DNA from: Caulobacter flavus
Lineage (GTDB): Bacteria; Pseudomonadota; Alphaproteobacteria; Caulobacterales; Caulobacteraceae
Direction of reading: 5' to 3'
DNA length: 64,000 bases
NCBI RefSeq assembly: GCF_003722335.1
Contig: NZ_CP026100.1
Coordinates: 3,446,001 to 3,510,000, forward strand
The notes beneath the pieces were generated by a model. It saw only the letters and a list, made by a program, of their open reading frames with translations. It made no database searches and was not told the DNA's origin. A program made the position numbers and the translations under genes. Below, piece after piece: positions 1 through 8,903 of this stretch; the first letter of the stretch is position 1, and the number at the start of each line of letters is the position of its first letter.

Positions 1-729
1 CAGCCGCACCTGCTTGAAGAGGTCGGCGGCGAAGATGTTGTAGTCGAAGGCGCGGCCGCGATTGGTGCCGCCCACGGCGTTGCTGGCGCCGAAGGTGGCC
101 AAGGTCTCCATGCCGTTCACCCGCACCCGGGTGAAGCGGCCGCCGACCCCGCGCACGGCGATCTGGCGCGCTTCGCCCGCCTCGGGCCCGGCCGTTACGC
201 CCGGCATCTGCCGCAGGGCGTCGCCGAGGCCAAGCGCGCCGGCGCCGCGAAGCTGCTCCTCGAGCAGGACGTCGACCTGGGCCGGCGTGTCGCGGGCCTG
301 CTCGGTCGCGGGCTCGGCCAGGGGGCGGGCCAGTACGCTGATCGGGGTCACCAGGGTTGGTTCGTCGGCGTGTTGGATCGAAGGGCGCGCGGCTGAGCGC
401 GGGGCGGTGGGAATGGCCTCGGCCCGGCGTTTCAGGGTCACGACGCCGGAAGGCGAGAGCGAGAAGTCGAGGTCCGAACCGGCCAGCAGCGCTCGCAGCG
501 CCTGGCTGACCGTCATCGATCCCGACAGGCCTGGCGCGCGGCGTCCGGCGGTCAGGGCGGACGGGGCGGCGATCACCGCGCCCGTGCGGGCCGACACCGT
601 CAGCAACGCCGTGGCGAGAGGCTGGGCCGGCTGGTCGAAGGCGAACGACCGTTCGGGCGCGGCCGCCAGGGCAGGGGCGGCCGCGAGCCAGCCCGCCGCC
701 ATCGCTCCGATCGCGGGAGCCGCCCTCAT
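1..729 (-). CDS. TonB-dependent receptor with N-terminal STN domain, partial (C-terminus beyond left edge)
   Basis: This is an outer-membrane TonB-dependent transducer of the FecA type; only the first 243 codons are in the window. I read a signal peptide (about residues 1-23, ending LAAAPALA) and a short secretin/TonB (STN) domain at about 27-105. A linker follows, then the start of the plug with GVTAGPEAGEARQIAVRG and RFTRVRVNGMET. The ATG overlaps the stop of the upstream FecR-like gene (ATGA), so the sigma factor, anti-sigma and receptor genes form one transcription unit. In FecIRA systems the STN domain passes ligand status to FecR. The ligand is unknown; the neighbouring glycan genes make a sugar polymer plausible, but a siderophore is equally possible. 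Most of the plug and the whole barrel lie outside the window. Confidence 0.88.
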   Translation of the reverse strand, partial: MRAAPAIGAMAAGWLAAAPALAAAPERSFAFDQPAQPLATALLTVSARTGAVIAAPSALTAGRRAPGLSGSMTVSQALRALLAGSDLDFSLSPSGVVTLKRRAEAIPTAPRSAARPSIQHADEPTLVTPISVLARPLAEPATEQARDTPAQVDVLLEEQLRGAGALGLGDALRQMPGVTAGPEAGEARQIAVRGVGGRFTRVRVNGMETLATFGASNAVGGTNRGRAFDYNIFAADLFKQVRL

Positions 730-1691
730 CGCGCCGAGGTCGAGGTTCCAGGGCGGACGTCGATGGTCCGTCGATCGCCGGAGGTCGTGACGCTGACCGG
801 CAGGATCTCCGGCAGGCTGGCGATGAACCGGTCGGCCTGGTCGAGTTGAAAGCTGGCCGTGACGCGAAGGGCCGCCGCGCGCGGGGTGACCCGCAATCCG
901 CCATGGCCCCTGGCCACGAGGTCGGCGACCACGTCGCCGAGCGGCGCGTCGGCATAGGCCAGGCGTCCGGCCCGCCAGGCGGCGGCTTCGGTCGGGGCGG
1001 GCAGGCGGCCCGCCTGGGCGCGACCGTTCTCGACCAGCACGTAGTCGCCGGCGCCCAGCCTGGCGATCTGCCGTCGCGCCTTGCCCTGATAGACCGCGAC
1101 GCGTCCTTCCTCGACCGCCACCCGGACCTGGCCGCTGGGGCTCGTGCGGGCGTCGAACCGCGTGCCCAGCACTTCGACCTCCGTCGCGCCGACCACGACC
1201 TGGAAGCGGCGTCCGTCGGCCTTGCGCACCGAGAAGAACGCCTCGCCGCGCTCCAGAACGTAGCGACGGTTGTTCCAGCGCGAAGCAGGCGCCAGGCGAC
1301 TTTGCGGCGCCAGCACCGCGGTGCTGCCGTCAGCCAGGGCCACCTGCCGCGCCTGGCCGCCAGCTTCCAACGCAGCGGGAGGCTGCGCCACGAAGATGCC
1401 GGCGACCAGGCAGGCGGCCAGCGCTGTCACCCCGCCTATCCAGATCGCCGGTCGGGCGAGAGGGGGTCGTCGGGATGCCTGGAGAGGCGGGCGGGCCAGG
1501 GCCTGGATTTCGCTCAGCGCCAGGAGCACGGCTTCGGCCTCGCCATAGGCGCGGGCGTGCCGGGGATCGTCGTCGAGCCAGCGGCGCAGCGCGGCCGACC
1601 GCTCCGGCGGGAACGGTTCGCCCGTCACCGCCAGGGCCCAGGCCCGAGCCTCCCGGCCGATCGGCGAGTCAGGATCGACGGATGCGTTCAC
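726..1691 (-). CDS. FecR-family anti-sigma factor / sigma regulator
   Basis: This inner-membrane regulator relays a signal from the adjacent TBDR to the adjacent ECF sigma factor. The 321-residue protein has a cytoplasmic N-terminal helical region (about 10-60, DUF4880-like, with RRWLDDDPRHARAY). A single membrane segment follows at about 83-102 (IWIGGVTALAACLVAGIFVA). Next comes a periplasmic FecR domain with LADGSTAVLAPQSRL, GEAFFSV and VLGTRFDAR (about 115-215), and a C-terminal STN-like tail that would contact the receptor. Its start overlaps the 3' end of the sigma factor gene by 23 nt and its stop overlaps the receptor start, the usual FecI-FecR-FecA order. The length is typical for the family. 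The physiological signal is unknown. Confidence 0.9.
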   Translation of the reverse strand: MNASVDPDSPIGREARAWALAVTGEPFPPERSAALRRWLDDDPRHARAYGEAEAVLLALSEIQALARPPLQASRRPPLARPAIWIGGVTALAACLVAGIFVAQPPAALEAGGQARQVALADGSTAVLAPQSRLAPASRWNNRRYVLERGEAFFSVRKADGRRFQVVVGATEVEVLGTRFDARTSPSGQVRVAVEEGRVAVYQGKARRQIARLGAGDYVLVENGRAQAGRLPAPTEAAAWRAGRLAYADAPLGDVVADLVARGHGGLRVTPRAAALRVTASFQLDQADRFIASLPEILPVSVTTSGDRRTIDVRPGTSTSAR

Positions 1692-2289
1692 GCGACAGGC
1701 CTTTGAAGTCGGTTCGATAGTCGATGACGCCGCGCGTCAGGGCGCGCTGGCAGACGGCGGTGGTTTCGTCGATGGTCTTGCGGACCAGGGCCTCAGAGAC
1801 GCCTTCGCGACGCCCGATCTCGGCAAAGCTGAGGCCCTCGATGCGGCTGGCCGCCAGATAGCGGCGGTGCCGGTCAGGCAGACCCGCCACCACCTTCTCC
1901 AGCAGCTTCAGGTCGTCGCGCGCGATCAGGGCGCGTTCGACGTCCGGCGCGTCGTCCGGCTCCAGCGCGGGCGCCGAGGCGTCCAGCAGGCGGGCGGCGC
2001 GCTGGCGGTGGCGGCGACCGTCCAGGGTCAGGTTGATGGCGACGCGGAAGACGAAGGCGCGCGGGCTTTCCAGTGAACGGTCCGAAGGCCGCTGCCCGAG
2101 CTTGAGAAAGGCCTGCTGGGCCACGTCCTCGGGATCGGGCGGGCCGGCTCCGAACCGCGCGCGCAGGAAGGCGCACAGGTCGCCCCAGTCCTGGGCATAG
2201 GCGCGCCGAAAGGCCGATCGGTCTTTCCACTGCTCGGCCCAATGCTCAGCAACATCGCCACGAGCCTCTGGCCGCTCCGCCCTCGACAC
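1669..2289 (-). CDS. ECF sigma factor, FecI-like
   Basis: This is an extracytoplasmic-function RNA polymerase sigma factor of 206 residues. Region 2 is recognisable from DPEDVAQQAFLKL and RAFVFRVAINLTLDGRRH. Region 4 carries LPDRHRRYLAASRIEGLSF followed by AEIGRREGVSEALVRKTI, a helix-turn-helix. The chosen start is GTG at 2289, preceded by a strong GGGGAG ribosome-binding site; no better ATG is present. It is the first gene of the three-gene signalling unit and would be activated when the TBDR binds its ligand. It is divergent from the HU-like/GH3/GH2 operon across about 300 bp, so it could drive genes on either side, but no FecI-type promoter consensus was identified. Confidence 0.92.
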   Translation of the reverse strand: MSRAERPEARGDVAEHWAEQWKDRSAFRRAYAQDWGDLCAFLRARFGAGPPDPEDVAQQAFLKLGQRPSDRSLESPRAFVFRVAINLTLDGRRHRQRAARLLDASAPALEPDDAPDVERALIARDDLKLLEKVVAGLPDRHRRYLAASRIEGLSFAEIGRREGVSEALVRKTIDETTAVCQRALTRGVIDYRTDFKGLSRERIRRS

Positions 2290-2588
2290 GGGGTCTCCCC
2301 AAACATCCGGCCTCGCCGGTTGGGCGGACGATGCTGGCGAAAGTCCGCCCGATCAATGCACCGCGAAAAATTATGCGCGGACGATGATTTTCTTGTGCGG
2401 ATCAGGGCTCGCCAGGCGTCGTTCAATGTCGGCAAGAAAAGCGGAGAAAATCTCCGCATTTATTTAAGTTACCGGTACCTTTTTCTCTTTTCGTGTCGAT
2501 TGCGACATGCTTATTTCAATCATGACACCGGTGGCTATCCGGGCGAGACGGTCGACAAGGCCGCATCATGGGAAGGGGAGGCGGTTCG
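2290..2588. promoter_or_regulatory. Divergent intergenic region between ECF sigma and HU-like/GH3/GH2 operon
   Basis: This 299-bp spacer is clearly more AT-rich than its surroundings and must hold promoters in both directions. It contains a perfect short hairpin, GCGGAG-AAAAT-CTCCGC, at 2441-2457, followed by an AT-rich stretch, which could act as a terminator or attenuator for rightward transcription. A partial palindrome GTTACCGGTACC at about 2468-2479 and a second ACCGGT at 2527-2532 resemble operator half-sites. No regulator can be named from them. Confidence 0.45.
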
Positions 2589-2933
2589 ATGAACAGCTCT
2601 GCGCGCGACTCGGGCGCTGCGCCGCATGGCCGGTCCGAGGCCGACGAGCGGCTCGCCGAGGAACCCGTCTTCGACATCGCCCGCGCCTTCCAGACCGATG
2701 TCGGCGACATGCTCACCCGCTCGCTGTGCCGTCAGATCCGCGCGGCCCTGCTGGAGGGCAAGGTCGTCGACCTGCCCGGCGTCGGCCGCTTCGAAATCCG
2801 CGACAAGCGCCGCTACGGCCTGGTCAATCCGATCAACGGCGTTCGCGCCGATCTCGGCGGCGAGCGCGCCGTCGTCTACAGGCCCGACCGCAAACTGCTG
2901 CGCGACCTGAATTCTTCCCGAGGCGATGTCTGA
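2589..2933 (+). CDS. HU/IHF-like DNA-binding protein, first gene of glycosidase operon
   Basis: This is a 114-residue protein with a bacterial HU/IHF-type DNA-bending fold. The diagnostic part is the second half: VVDLPGVGRFEIRDKRRYG, then NPINGVRADLGGERAVVYRP. These correspond to the HU beta-saddle and arm, with NP at the intercalating tip. The N-terminal 25 residues are an unrelated charged extension. I chose ATG 2589 because the GGAAGGGGAGG ribosome-binding site lies just before it, inside a longer open frame that starts at 2568. The stop overlaps the GH3 start (TGATG), so the proteins are translationally coupled. A nucleoid-type protein as the first gene of a glycoside hydrolase operon is unusual and suggests a local architectural regulator. 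A canonical 92-residue HU gene is also present at 34576-34854, so this is not the housekeeping copy. Confidence 0.8.
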   Translation: MNSSARDSGAAPHGRSEADERLAEEPVFDIARAFQTDVGDMLTRSLCRQIRAALLEGKVVDLPGVGRFEIRDKRRYGLVNPINGVRADLGGERAVVYRPDRKLLRDLNSSRGDV

Positions 2934-5584
2934 TGAGCGTATCCGTCCGTAGCCGCCGCTTCGGCGTCGTCTCTCTTCTCGTCCTGGGTTTCGTGACGGC
3001 GCCCGCCGCCGCCCTGGCCCGCGCGGACGCCTTCCACGACGTGAACCTGTCGCCCGAGGCGCGCGCCGCCGACCTCGTCTCGCGCATGACGCTGGAGGAG
3101 AAGGCCGGGCAGCTCAAGCACGCCGCGCCGGGCATTCCGCGCCTGTCCGTTCCCGCCTTCAACTGGTGGAGCGAAGGGCTGCACGGCGTGGCGCGGGCCG
3201 GCGAGGCCACGGTGTTTCCGCAGGCCATCGGCATGGCGGCCACCTGGGACGTTCCCCTGATCCAGGACGTCGCCGACACGATCGCCACCGAGTTCCGCGC
3301 CAAGTACGTCGAGAAGCGCGGCGCGGACGGCAGCTCGGGCCAGTATCGGGGCCTGACCGTCTGGTCGCCCAACATCAACATCTTCCGTGATCCGCGCTGG
3401 GGCCGGGGCCAGGAGACCTGGGGCGAAGACCCGCACCTGACCGCCGAGTTCGGCGTCGCCTTCGTCCACGGCCTGCAGGGGAGCGATGCCAGGCACTACA
3501 AGACCGCCGCCACCGCCAAGCACTTCGCCGTGCACAGCGGTCCCGAAGCCGACCGTCACCACGACGACATCCATCCGTCCAAGCACGATCTGGCCGACAC
3601 CTACCTGCCGGCCTTCGAGGCGCTGGTGAAGCGCGGCAAGGTCGAGTCCGTCATGTGCGCCTACAACGCCGTCGACGGTGTTCCGGCCTGCGCCAGCGAG
3701 TTCCTGCTCAAGGACACCTTGCGCGGCAAGTGGGGCTTCAAGGGCCACGTCGTGTCGGACTGCGCGGCCATCGCCGACGTCTTCCTGCCGACCTCGCACA
3801 ACTACGCCAAGACGCCGGCCGAAGGCGTGGCCGTCAGCCTGAAGGCCGGCACCGACCTGATCTGCGCCGAGTTCGGCCTGAACAAGAGCGCCGAGATCGG
3901 CCCGATCGTCGATGCGGTGAAAGGCGGTCTGCTGACCGAAGCCGAGCTCGACCAGGCCGTCCGCCGCTTGTTCGTGGCCCGTATCAAGCTGGGCCTCTTC
4001 GATCCGCCGGCCAACGTGGCCTATTCGAAGATCACCCCGGCCGACAACGACACGCCGGCCAATCGCGCGCTGTCGCTGAAGACGGCCCAGGCCTCGATGG
4101 TGCTGCTGAAGAACGACGGCCTCCTGCCCCTCAAGGCCGCGCCGAGGCGTATCGCGGTGATCGGTCCCAACGCCGACAGCCTCGACGCCCTGGTGGGCAA
4201 CTACAACGGCACGCCCTCAAAGCCGGTGACCGTGCTGGCTGGGATCCGCGCCCGCTATCCGGACGCGGAGGTGACCTTCGTCGAGGGCGCGGGCCTGGTC
4301 GGCGCGCCGATGAACACCCTGCCGAACGACGCGCTGTGCGCCGACGCGGCCTGCGCGACCAGGGGCGTGAAGGTCGAGACCTTCCAGGGCCTGGAGCTGG
4401 CCGGCGAGGCCAGGGCCGAGAGCGCCGCCAACGTCCAGGTCAGCTGGGGGCGGCCGCAGCGTGAGAAGCGCCAGACGTCCACGCGCTGGACGGGTTTCCT
4501 GAAGCCGGCCGAGAGCGGCGTCCATCGCTTCACGTTGCGCGGCGAGGGCGGCTATCGGGTGATCGTCGACGGCAAGGTCGTGGTCGACGCCTGGAAGCGT
4601 CCGGCCGACGCCACGCCGGAGGGGGCCGTGACCCTGACCGCCGGCCAAGTCCACGCCATTACCGTCGAGGCCTGGCAGGACGGCGATCGCGGCGACCAGC
4701 GCCTGACCTGGAGCAAGCCCAGCCAGGGCGCCGAGGCCGCTGTCGCCGCCGCCAGGGACGCGGACCTCGTGCTGTTCGTCGGCGGACTGACCGCCAAGCT
4801 GGAGGGCGAGGAGATGTCGGTCCGCGCCCCGGGCTTCGCCGGCGGCGACCGCACCCGCATCGACCTGCCCGCGCCGCAGCAGGCGCTGCTGGAGGGACTG
4901 CACGCCACCGGCAAGCCGGTCGTGCTGGTGCTGATGAACGGCTCGGCCATGGCCGTGAACTGGGCGGACGAGAAGCTGCCGGCCATTGTCGAGGCCTGGT
5001 ATCCGGGCGGGGAGGGCGGACATGCGGTGGCCGGCCTGATCGCCGGCGACTTCAACCCGTCGGGCCGGCTGCCGCTGACCTTCTATCGCTCGGCCGATCA
5101 ATTGCCGCCGTTCAAGGACTACGGCATGGCCGGGCGCACCTATCGCTATTTCGGCGGCGAGGCCCTCTATCCGTTTGGCCACGGCCTGAGCTTCACCAGC
5201 TTCAAGTACGGTCAGCCGAAGGTGGCCAAGTCGGTGAAGGCCGGCGAGGCGGTGAAGGTCAGCATCGACGTTACCAACAGCGGCGCTCGCGACGGCGACG
5301 AGGTCGCCCAGCTCTACGTTTCGCGCGGCGCAGCCGGAGCGCCGGTGCGCTCGTTGAAGGGCTTTCAGCGCGTGGCCTTGAAGGCCGGCGAGACCAGGAC
5401 CCTGACCTTCGACCTCGACCCGTCGGCCCTCAGCATCGTCGACGCGGCGGGCGTGCGTTCGGTGGAGACGGGCCCGGTCGACCTCTGGATCGGCGGCGGC
5501 CAGCCGGTGTCGCGTCCAGGCCTGGCCAAGCCTGCCGGGGTTTCCGCTCGGTTCGCCGTCACCGGCCGTAAGGTGCTGCCGTGA
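2933..5584 (+). CDS. Glycoside hydrolase family 3 with PA14 insert (beta-xylosidase/beta-glucosidase)
   Basis: This exported 883-residue GH3 enzyme would cleave terminal beta-linked sugars from oligosaccharides. It has a signal peptide (about 1-31), a GH3 TIM barrel with the nucleophile Asp276 in GHVVSDCAA, and KHFAVHSGPEADRH typical of the xylosidase-like branch. A PA14 carbohydrate-binding insert at about 483-595 (WTGFLKPAESGVHRFTLRG) interrupts the second domain. The likely acid/base Glu lies near residue 625 (AKLEGEEMS). A fibronectin III-like domain closes the protein (about 775-850). The start overlaps the upstream HU-like stop. The last bases (GTGA) overlap the GTG start of the following GH2 gene, giving a tight three-gene operon. 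Exact substrate cannot be read from sequence; beta-xylosides or beta-glucosides are the leading options. Confidence 0.93.
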   Translation: MSVSVRSRRFGVVSLLVLGFVTAPAAALARADAFHDVNLSPEARAADLVSRMTLEEKAGQLKHAAPGIPRLSVPAFNWWSEGLHGVARAGEATVFPQAIGMAATWDVPLIQDVADTIATEFRAKYVEKRGADGSSGQYRGLTVWSPNINIFRDPRWGRGQETWGEDPHLTAEFGVAFVHGLQGSDARHYKTAATAKHFAVHSGPEADRHHDDIHPSKHDLADTYLPAFEALVKRGKVESVMCAYNAVDGVPACASEFLLKDTLRGKWGFKGHVVSDCAAIADVFLPTSHNYAKTPAEGVAVSLKAGTDLICAEFGLNKSAEIGPIVDAVKGGLLTEAELDQAVRRLFVARIKLGLFDPPANVAYSKITPADNDTPANRALSLKTAQASMVLLKNDGLLPLKAAPRRIAVIGPNADSLDALVGNYNGTPSKPVTVLAGIRARYPDAEVTFVEGAGLVGAPMNTLPNDALCADAACATRGVKVETFQGLELAGEARAESAANVQVSWGRPQREKRQTSTRWTGFLKPAESGVHRFTLRGEGGYRVIVDGKVVVDAWKRPADATPEGAVTLTAGQVHAITVEAWQDGDRGDQRLTWSKPSQGAEAAVAAARDADLVLFVGGLTAKLEGEEMSVRAPGFAGGDRTRIDLPAPQQALLEGLHATGKPVVLVLMNGSAMAVNWADEKLPAIVEAWYPGGEGGHAVAGLIAGDFNPSGRLPLTFYRSADQLPPFKDYGMAGRTYRYFGGEALYPFGHGLSFTSFKYGQPKVAKSVKAGEAVKVSIDVTNSGARDGDEVAQLYVSRGAAGAPVRSLKGFQRVALKAGETRTLTFDLDPSALSIVDAAGVRSVETGPVDLWIGGGQPVSRPGLAKPAGVSARFAVTGRKVLP

Positions 5585-8500
5585 AGCTCGATCGCCGCTC
5601 CTTCCTCGCCGCCGGCGGCGCGGGCCTCGCCGCGACCGGCTTGGCCTCGGCCGGATCCGCGTCGGCCGCGGACCTGCTCACCGTGCCCGACGAGGGCTGG
5701 AGCCTGTGGATCGACCAGGCCGCGCCCTGGAAGGACGACGCGCTGCACCTGCCCAGCGCGGTCGACCTGACGAGTCTGCCGGTCAATCCTCCGACGGGCG
5801 GCTGGGTCGCGCTGAAGGCGGCCGACGCGATCGCCGTCAGCCTTCCGACCACGGTCGAGGAACACTTCTGGGGCAAGTTCGCCTCGCGGCCCTATGGCGC
5901 CGACGAGTACCGCTACGCCGAGGACGACGACGTGCCGCGCTACGGCGCCTACAAGGGCGTCTCGTGGTGGTCGCGATCGATCGACATTCCCGCCAGCGCC
6001 AAGGGCAAGCGGGTGCTGCTGAACCTGCGCGGCGCGCGGCTGCGGGCCGAGGTGTTCCTGAACGAGCGGCTGGTCGGCTACTCGATCATGTCGGAGCTGC
6101 CGTTCAGCTGCGACCTGACGGCGGCGATGCGGCCCGGCGAGGCCAACCGCCTGGCGATCCGCATCACCAATCCCGGCGGCCGGTTCGACTGGCGCGACAG
6201 CACCACCATGGTCTGGGGGAAGGTGAAGCTGTTCGCCTCGCACGGCTTCGGCGGCCTCGACAGGGGTGTGACGCTCAGCGTCCATCCGTTGACGGCCCGC
6301 ATCGACGACGCCTGGGTGCTGAACACGCCGCAGCCGCGCACGGTGACGGCGTTCATGGACGTGGTGCTGGAGAAGCCGGCGGCCGATCCCGCGAAGCTGC
6401 GCGCCAAGGCGGCCGCCACGCTGGTGGACGACCAGGGCGCGCCGGTCGCCGCCGACATCAGGCTCGAAGCCCTGGAAGCTCTCGAAGGCGGTCGCCGCCT
6501 GCGCGCCCGGTTCACCGTCAGCGCGCCCAAGGCCGAGCTGTGGGACCTGGATGCGCCGCGCCTGCACCGCCTGCGCTTGTCGTGGGCGGAGAGCAAACGT
6601 GAGACCGATACCCGCGAGGTCCGGTTCGGCTTCCGCTGGTTCGGCGTCGAGGGCGTGGGGACGGATGCCTTGCTGCGGCTGAACGGCCGTCGCATCCGCC
6701 TCTACTCGGCGATCTCCTGGGGCTATTGGGGCTTCAACGGCTTGTGGCCGACCAAGGAGCTGGCGCGCCGCGAGGTTACCGCCGCCCATACGCTGGGCCT
6801 CAACGCGCTGCACTTCCACCGCAACGTCGGCAAGCCCGAGGTCTTCCAGGCCATGGACGAGATGGGCCTCCTGCGGGTGATGGAGCCGGGCGGCGGGCGC
6901 CACGCCATCGGTCGCGACCTGAAACCGGGCGAGAGCCTGAACCCCGCCGACGCCTTCAGCCGCCAGTTCATGGTCGAGAAGTGCCAGGCCATGGTGCGGG
7001 CCTTCCGCTCGCATCCGTCGCTGGCCCACTACACGCTGCAGAACGAGATCGGCGCCAACCTGGCCAATCCCGACGTGCAGTTCGTGCTCAAGGCCATGCA
7101 CGACCTTGACCCCAGCCGGGCCGTCATCCTCAACGACGGCTTCGTCAAGCGCGGCGCGGCCCAGGCGATGTACCTGCCGTACAACGACCACTACTTCCGC
7201 TCGGACGTCGAGGAATGGGGCGGCTGGTGGGTGGAGCACCAGGGCGCCGGCGACCAGTGGTACGACCGCTTCTACGCGTCCAAGGACGACTACATCCACA
7301 TGCAGAAGGGCAAGCCCTTCATCGTCGAGTTCGGCGAGATGCAGGGATGCGCCGTAGCCGACAACCACGTGGCCATGGTCGCCGAGATCCTGGCCAGGGG
7401 CGGCAACAGCTACGACCTGGAAGACCACAAGGTCATCGTCGAGCGCACCAACGCCTACCTGGATCGCTGGGGCTTCCGGAAGGCTTTCCCGACCACCGAG
7501 GCCCTGTTCCTGTCGGTGGGGCGCAAGGCCTACGAGGCCTGGCGCAACTACTTGGAGAACATCCGCCTGGGCGAGACCGTCGACGTCGCCGCCATCTCGG
7601 GCTGGGAGAGCACGGCGATCGAGAACCACTCGGGCATCGTCGACGTGCTGCGGGGCTTCAAGGCCGATCCGACGCTGATGAGCCAGAGCCTGCGACCCAC
7701 CTTGGCCGTGGCCAGGCCGCGCAAGCTGGCCTATGCGCCCGGCGAGGCGGCCGAGCTCGACATCTGGCTGTTCAACGACACCGGCAGGCCGATCACCGGC
7801 GAACTGGCGCTCGGCATCGTCGGGCCGGACGGCGTCGAGCGCGCCGCGGGGCGCTGGCCTGCGCCCGCCCACGAGCCCGACCGGATGTCGTGGCTGGTGG
7901 CCGAGAGCGTCCGCGCGCCGGCGTTCGAGCGAGAAGGGCGGCATGTCGTCCGTATGACTTTGGCCGGTTCGGGACAGGTGGTCTCCGACCGCGAAGTCTG
8001 GGTCGCCGCGCCCGCTGGCGGCTCGCGCCGCAAACTGAGGATCGCCGTCTCGGGCGTCGCGAAAAGCCTTCGCGTGCAACTGGAGAAGCAGCCCGGCGTC
8101 ACGATCGAGGAGTTCAAGGCCGGCGTGCGCTACGACGGGATCGTCGCCTCGGGCCTGAAGGCCGACGAGATCGTCCGCCGTCAGGTCGGCGAGCAGACCG
8201 GCCTGGAGGCTCAGCCGAAGAAGGGCGAGAAGCCGCAACTGGTGCTGGGCGAGCTGCCGCCCGACGTGCTGGCCGCCGTCTCGGCGGGAACGCCGCTGCT
8301 GGCCGTGGTGCAGGAGGAGGGCCTGGCCGAGGGCGTCGCCAGACAGCTCGCCGGCCTTGGCCTGTTCTCCTACGCCGGACAGGTCGGCGGCCTGCGGGCG
8401 CCGTGGATGGGCAACTGGAACTACGTCCGGGCGCATCCGACCTTCGCCGGCATTCCGTCCGACATGGCCATGAGCGTGCTGCACCAGGTCGAGGGGCAGC

Positions 8501-8724
8501 CCTCGAACGGCCTGCTGGTCGACGGGGAGGGCGTCGAGGTGATCGCCGCCTACAGCCGTGACCACGACCGCCACAACGGCGCGGCCAGCTTCATCGCGCG
8601 CAAGGGCGCGGCGCGAGTGCTGGTCCATCGCCTGCCCGACATGGTCGCCCCGCTCCAGACGCGCTGGCTGAGCAACGCGCTGGACTGGCTGGCGGCCGAT
8701 CCGATCACGAGCCCAGGAGGGTGA
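5581..8724 (+). CDS. Glycoside hydrolase family 2 protein, Tat-exported, with extra C-terminal domain
   Basis: This is a 1,047-residue GH2 enzyme (beta-galactosidase/glucuronidase/mannosidase superfamily). It opens with a Tat-type signal (RRSFLAAGG), then a sugar-binding jelly-roll, an immunoglobulin-like domain and a TIM barrel. Predicted acid/base is Glu489 in LQNEIGAN and nucleophile is Glu583 in FIVEFGEMQG; the spacing of 94 fits GH2. The roughly 350 residues after the barrel include a region (about 820-1040) with GVRYDGIVASGLKADEIV and TPLLAVVQEEGLAEG. This could be a class-I glutamine-amidotransferase-like or ThuA-like domain; that is a weak inference. GTG is the start, overlapping the GH3 stop by 4 nt. 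Substrate is unknown, but co-translation with GH3 implies a shared oligosaccharide. Confidence 0.88.
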   Translation: MKLDRRSFLAAGGAGLAATGLASAGSASAADLLTVPDEGWSLWIDQAAPWKDDALHLPSAVDLTSLPVNPPTGGWVALKAADAIAVSLPTTVEEHFWGKFASRPYGADEYRYAEDDDVPRYGAYKGVSWWSRSIDIPASAKGKRVLLNLRGARLRAEVFLNERLVGYSIMSELPFSCDLTAAMRPGEANRLAIRITNPGGRFDWRDSTTMVWGKVKLFASHGFGGLDRGVTLSVHPLTARIDDAWVLNTPQPRTVTAFMDVVLEKPAADPAKLRAKAAATLVDDQGAPVAADIRLEALEALEGGRRLRARFTVSAPKAELWDLDAPRLHRLRLSWAESKRETDTREVRFGFRWFGVEGVGTDALLRLNGRRIRLYSAISWGYWGFNGLWPTKELARREVTAAHTLGLNALHFHRNVGKPEVFQAMDEMGLLRVMEPGGGRHAIGRDLKPGESLNPADAFSRQFMVEKCQAMVRAFRSHPSLAHYTLQNEIGANLANPDVQFVLKAMHDLDPSRAVILNDGFVKRGAAQAMYLPYNDHYFRSDVEEWGGWWVEHQGAGDQWYDRFYASKDDYIHMQKGKPFIVEFGEMQGCAVADNHVAMVAEILARGGNSYDLEDHKVIVERTNAYLDRWGFRKAFPTTEALFLSVGRKAYEAWRNYLENIRLGETVDVAAISGWESTAIENHSGIVDVLRGFKADPTLMSQSLRPTLAVARPRKLAYAPGEAAELDIWLFNDTGRPITGELALGIVGPDGVERAAGRWPAPAHEPDRMSWLVAESVRAPAFEREGRHVVRMTLAGSGQVVSDREVWVAAPAGGSRRKLRIAVSGVAKSLRVQLEKQPGVTIEEFKAGVRYDGIVASGLKADEIVRRQVGEQTGLEAQPKKGEKPQLVLGELPPDVLAAVSAGTPLLAVVQEEGLAEGVARQLAGLGLFSYAGQVGGLRAPWMGNWNYVRAHPTFAGIPSDMAMSVLHQVEGQPSNGLLVDGEGVEVIAAYSRDHDRHNGAASFIARKGAARVLVHRLPDMVAPLQTRWLSNALDWLAADPITSPGG

Positions 8725-8903
8725 GCGACGATGTCTAGCGCCTAGAGCCGAGACCAAGGCGGCGGTTCGCCGCCGTCCGTGAAGACCAAGAGATCAGTGC
8801 GGGCTTTCTCGCCGCCGGGCCCCTGGCGCGGCGAACGGGAGCGCTTGCGCCAAAGCCGACGCGTCCGGAGCGGCGCGATCAGACAATTGGGAGGGAGACG
8901 AGG
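8725..8903. promoter_or_regulatory. Intergenic/leader region before TBDR gene
   Basis: This 179-bp spacer contains a GC-rich inverted repeat (GGCGGCG-GTTCG-CCGCCG, about 8760-8777) just after the GH2 gene. A GGAGCGCTTGCGCC segment at about 8839-8852 resembles a LacI-type operator half-palindrome. A strong ribosome-binding site (GGGAGGGAGACGAGG) sits right before the TBDR ATG. No clear promoter was identified, so read-through from the GH2 operon is possible. Confidence 0.35.

Noticed and set aside
5365..8757. A 1,130-codon minus-strand frame across the GH2 gene
   Set aside because: Antisense shadow of the GH2 enzyme with catalytic motifs on the plus strand.
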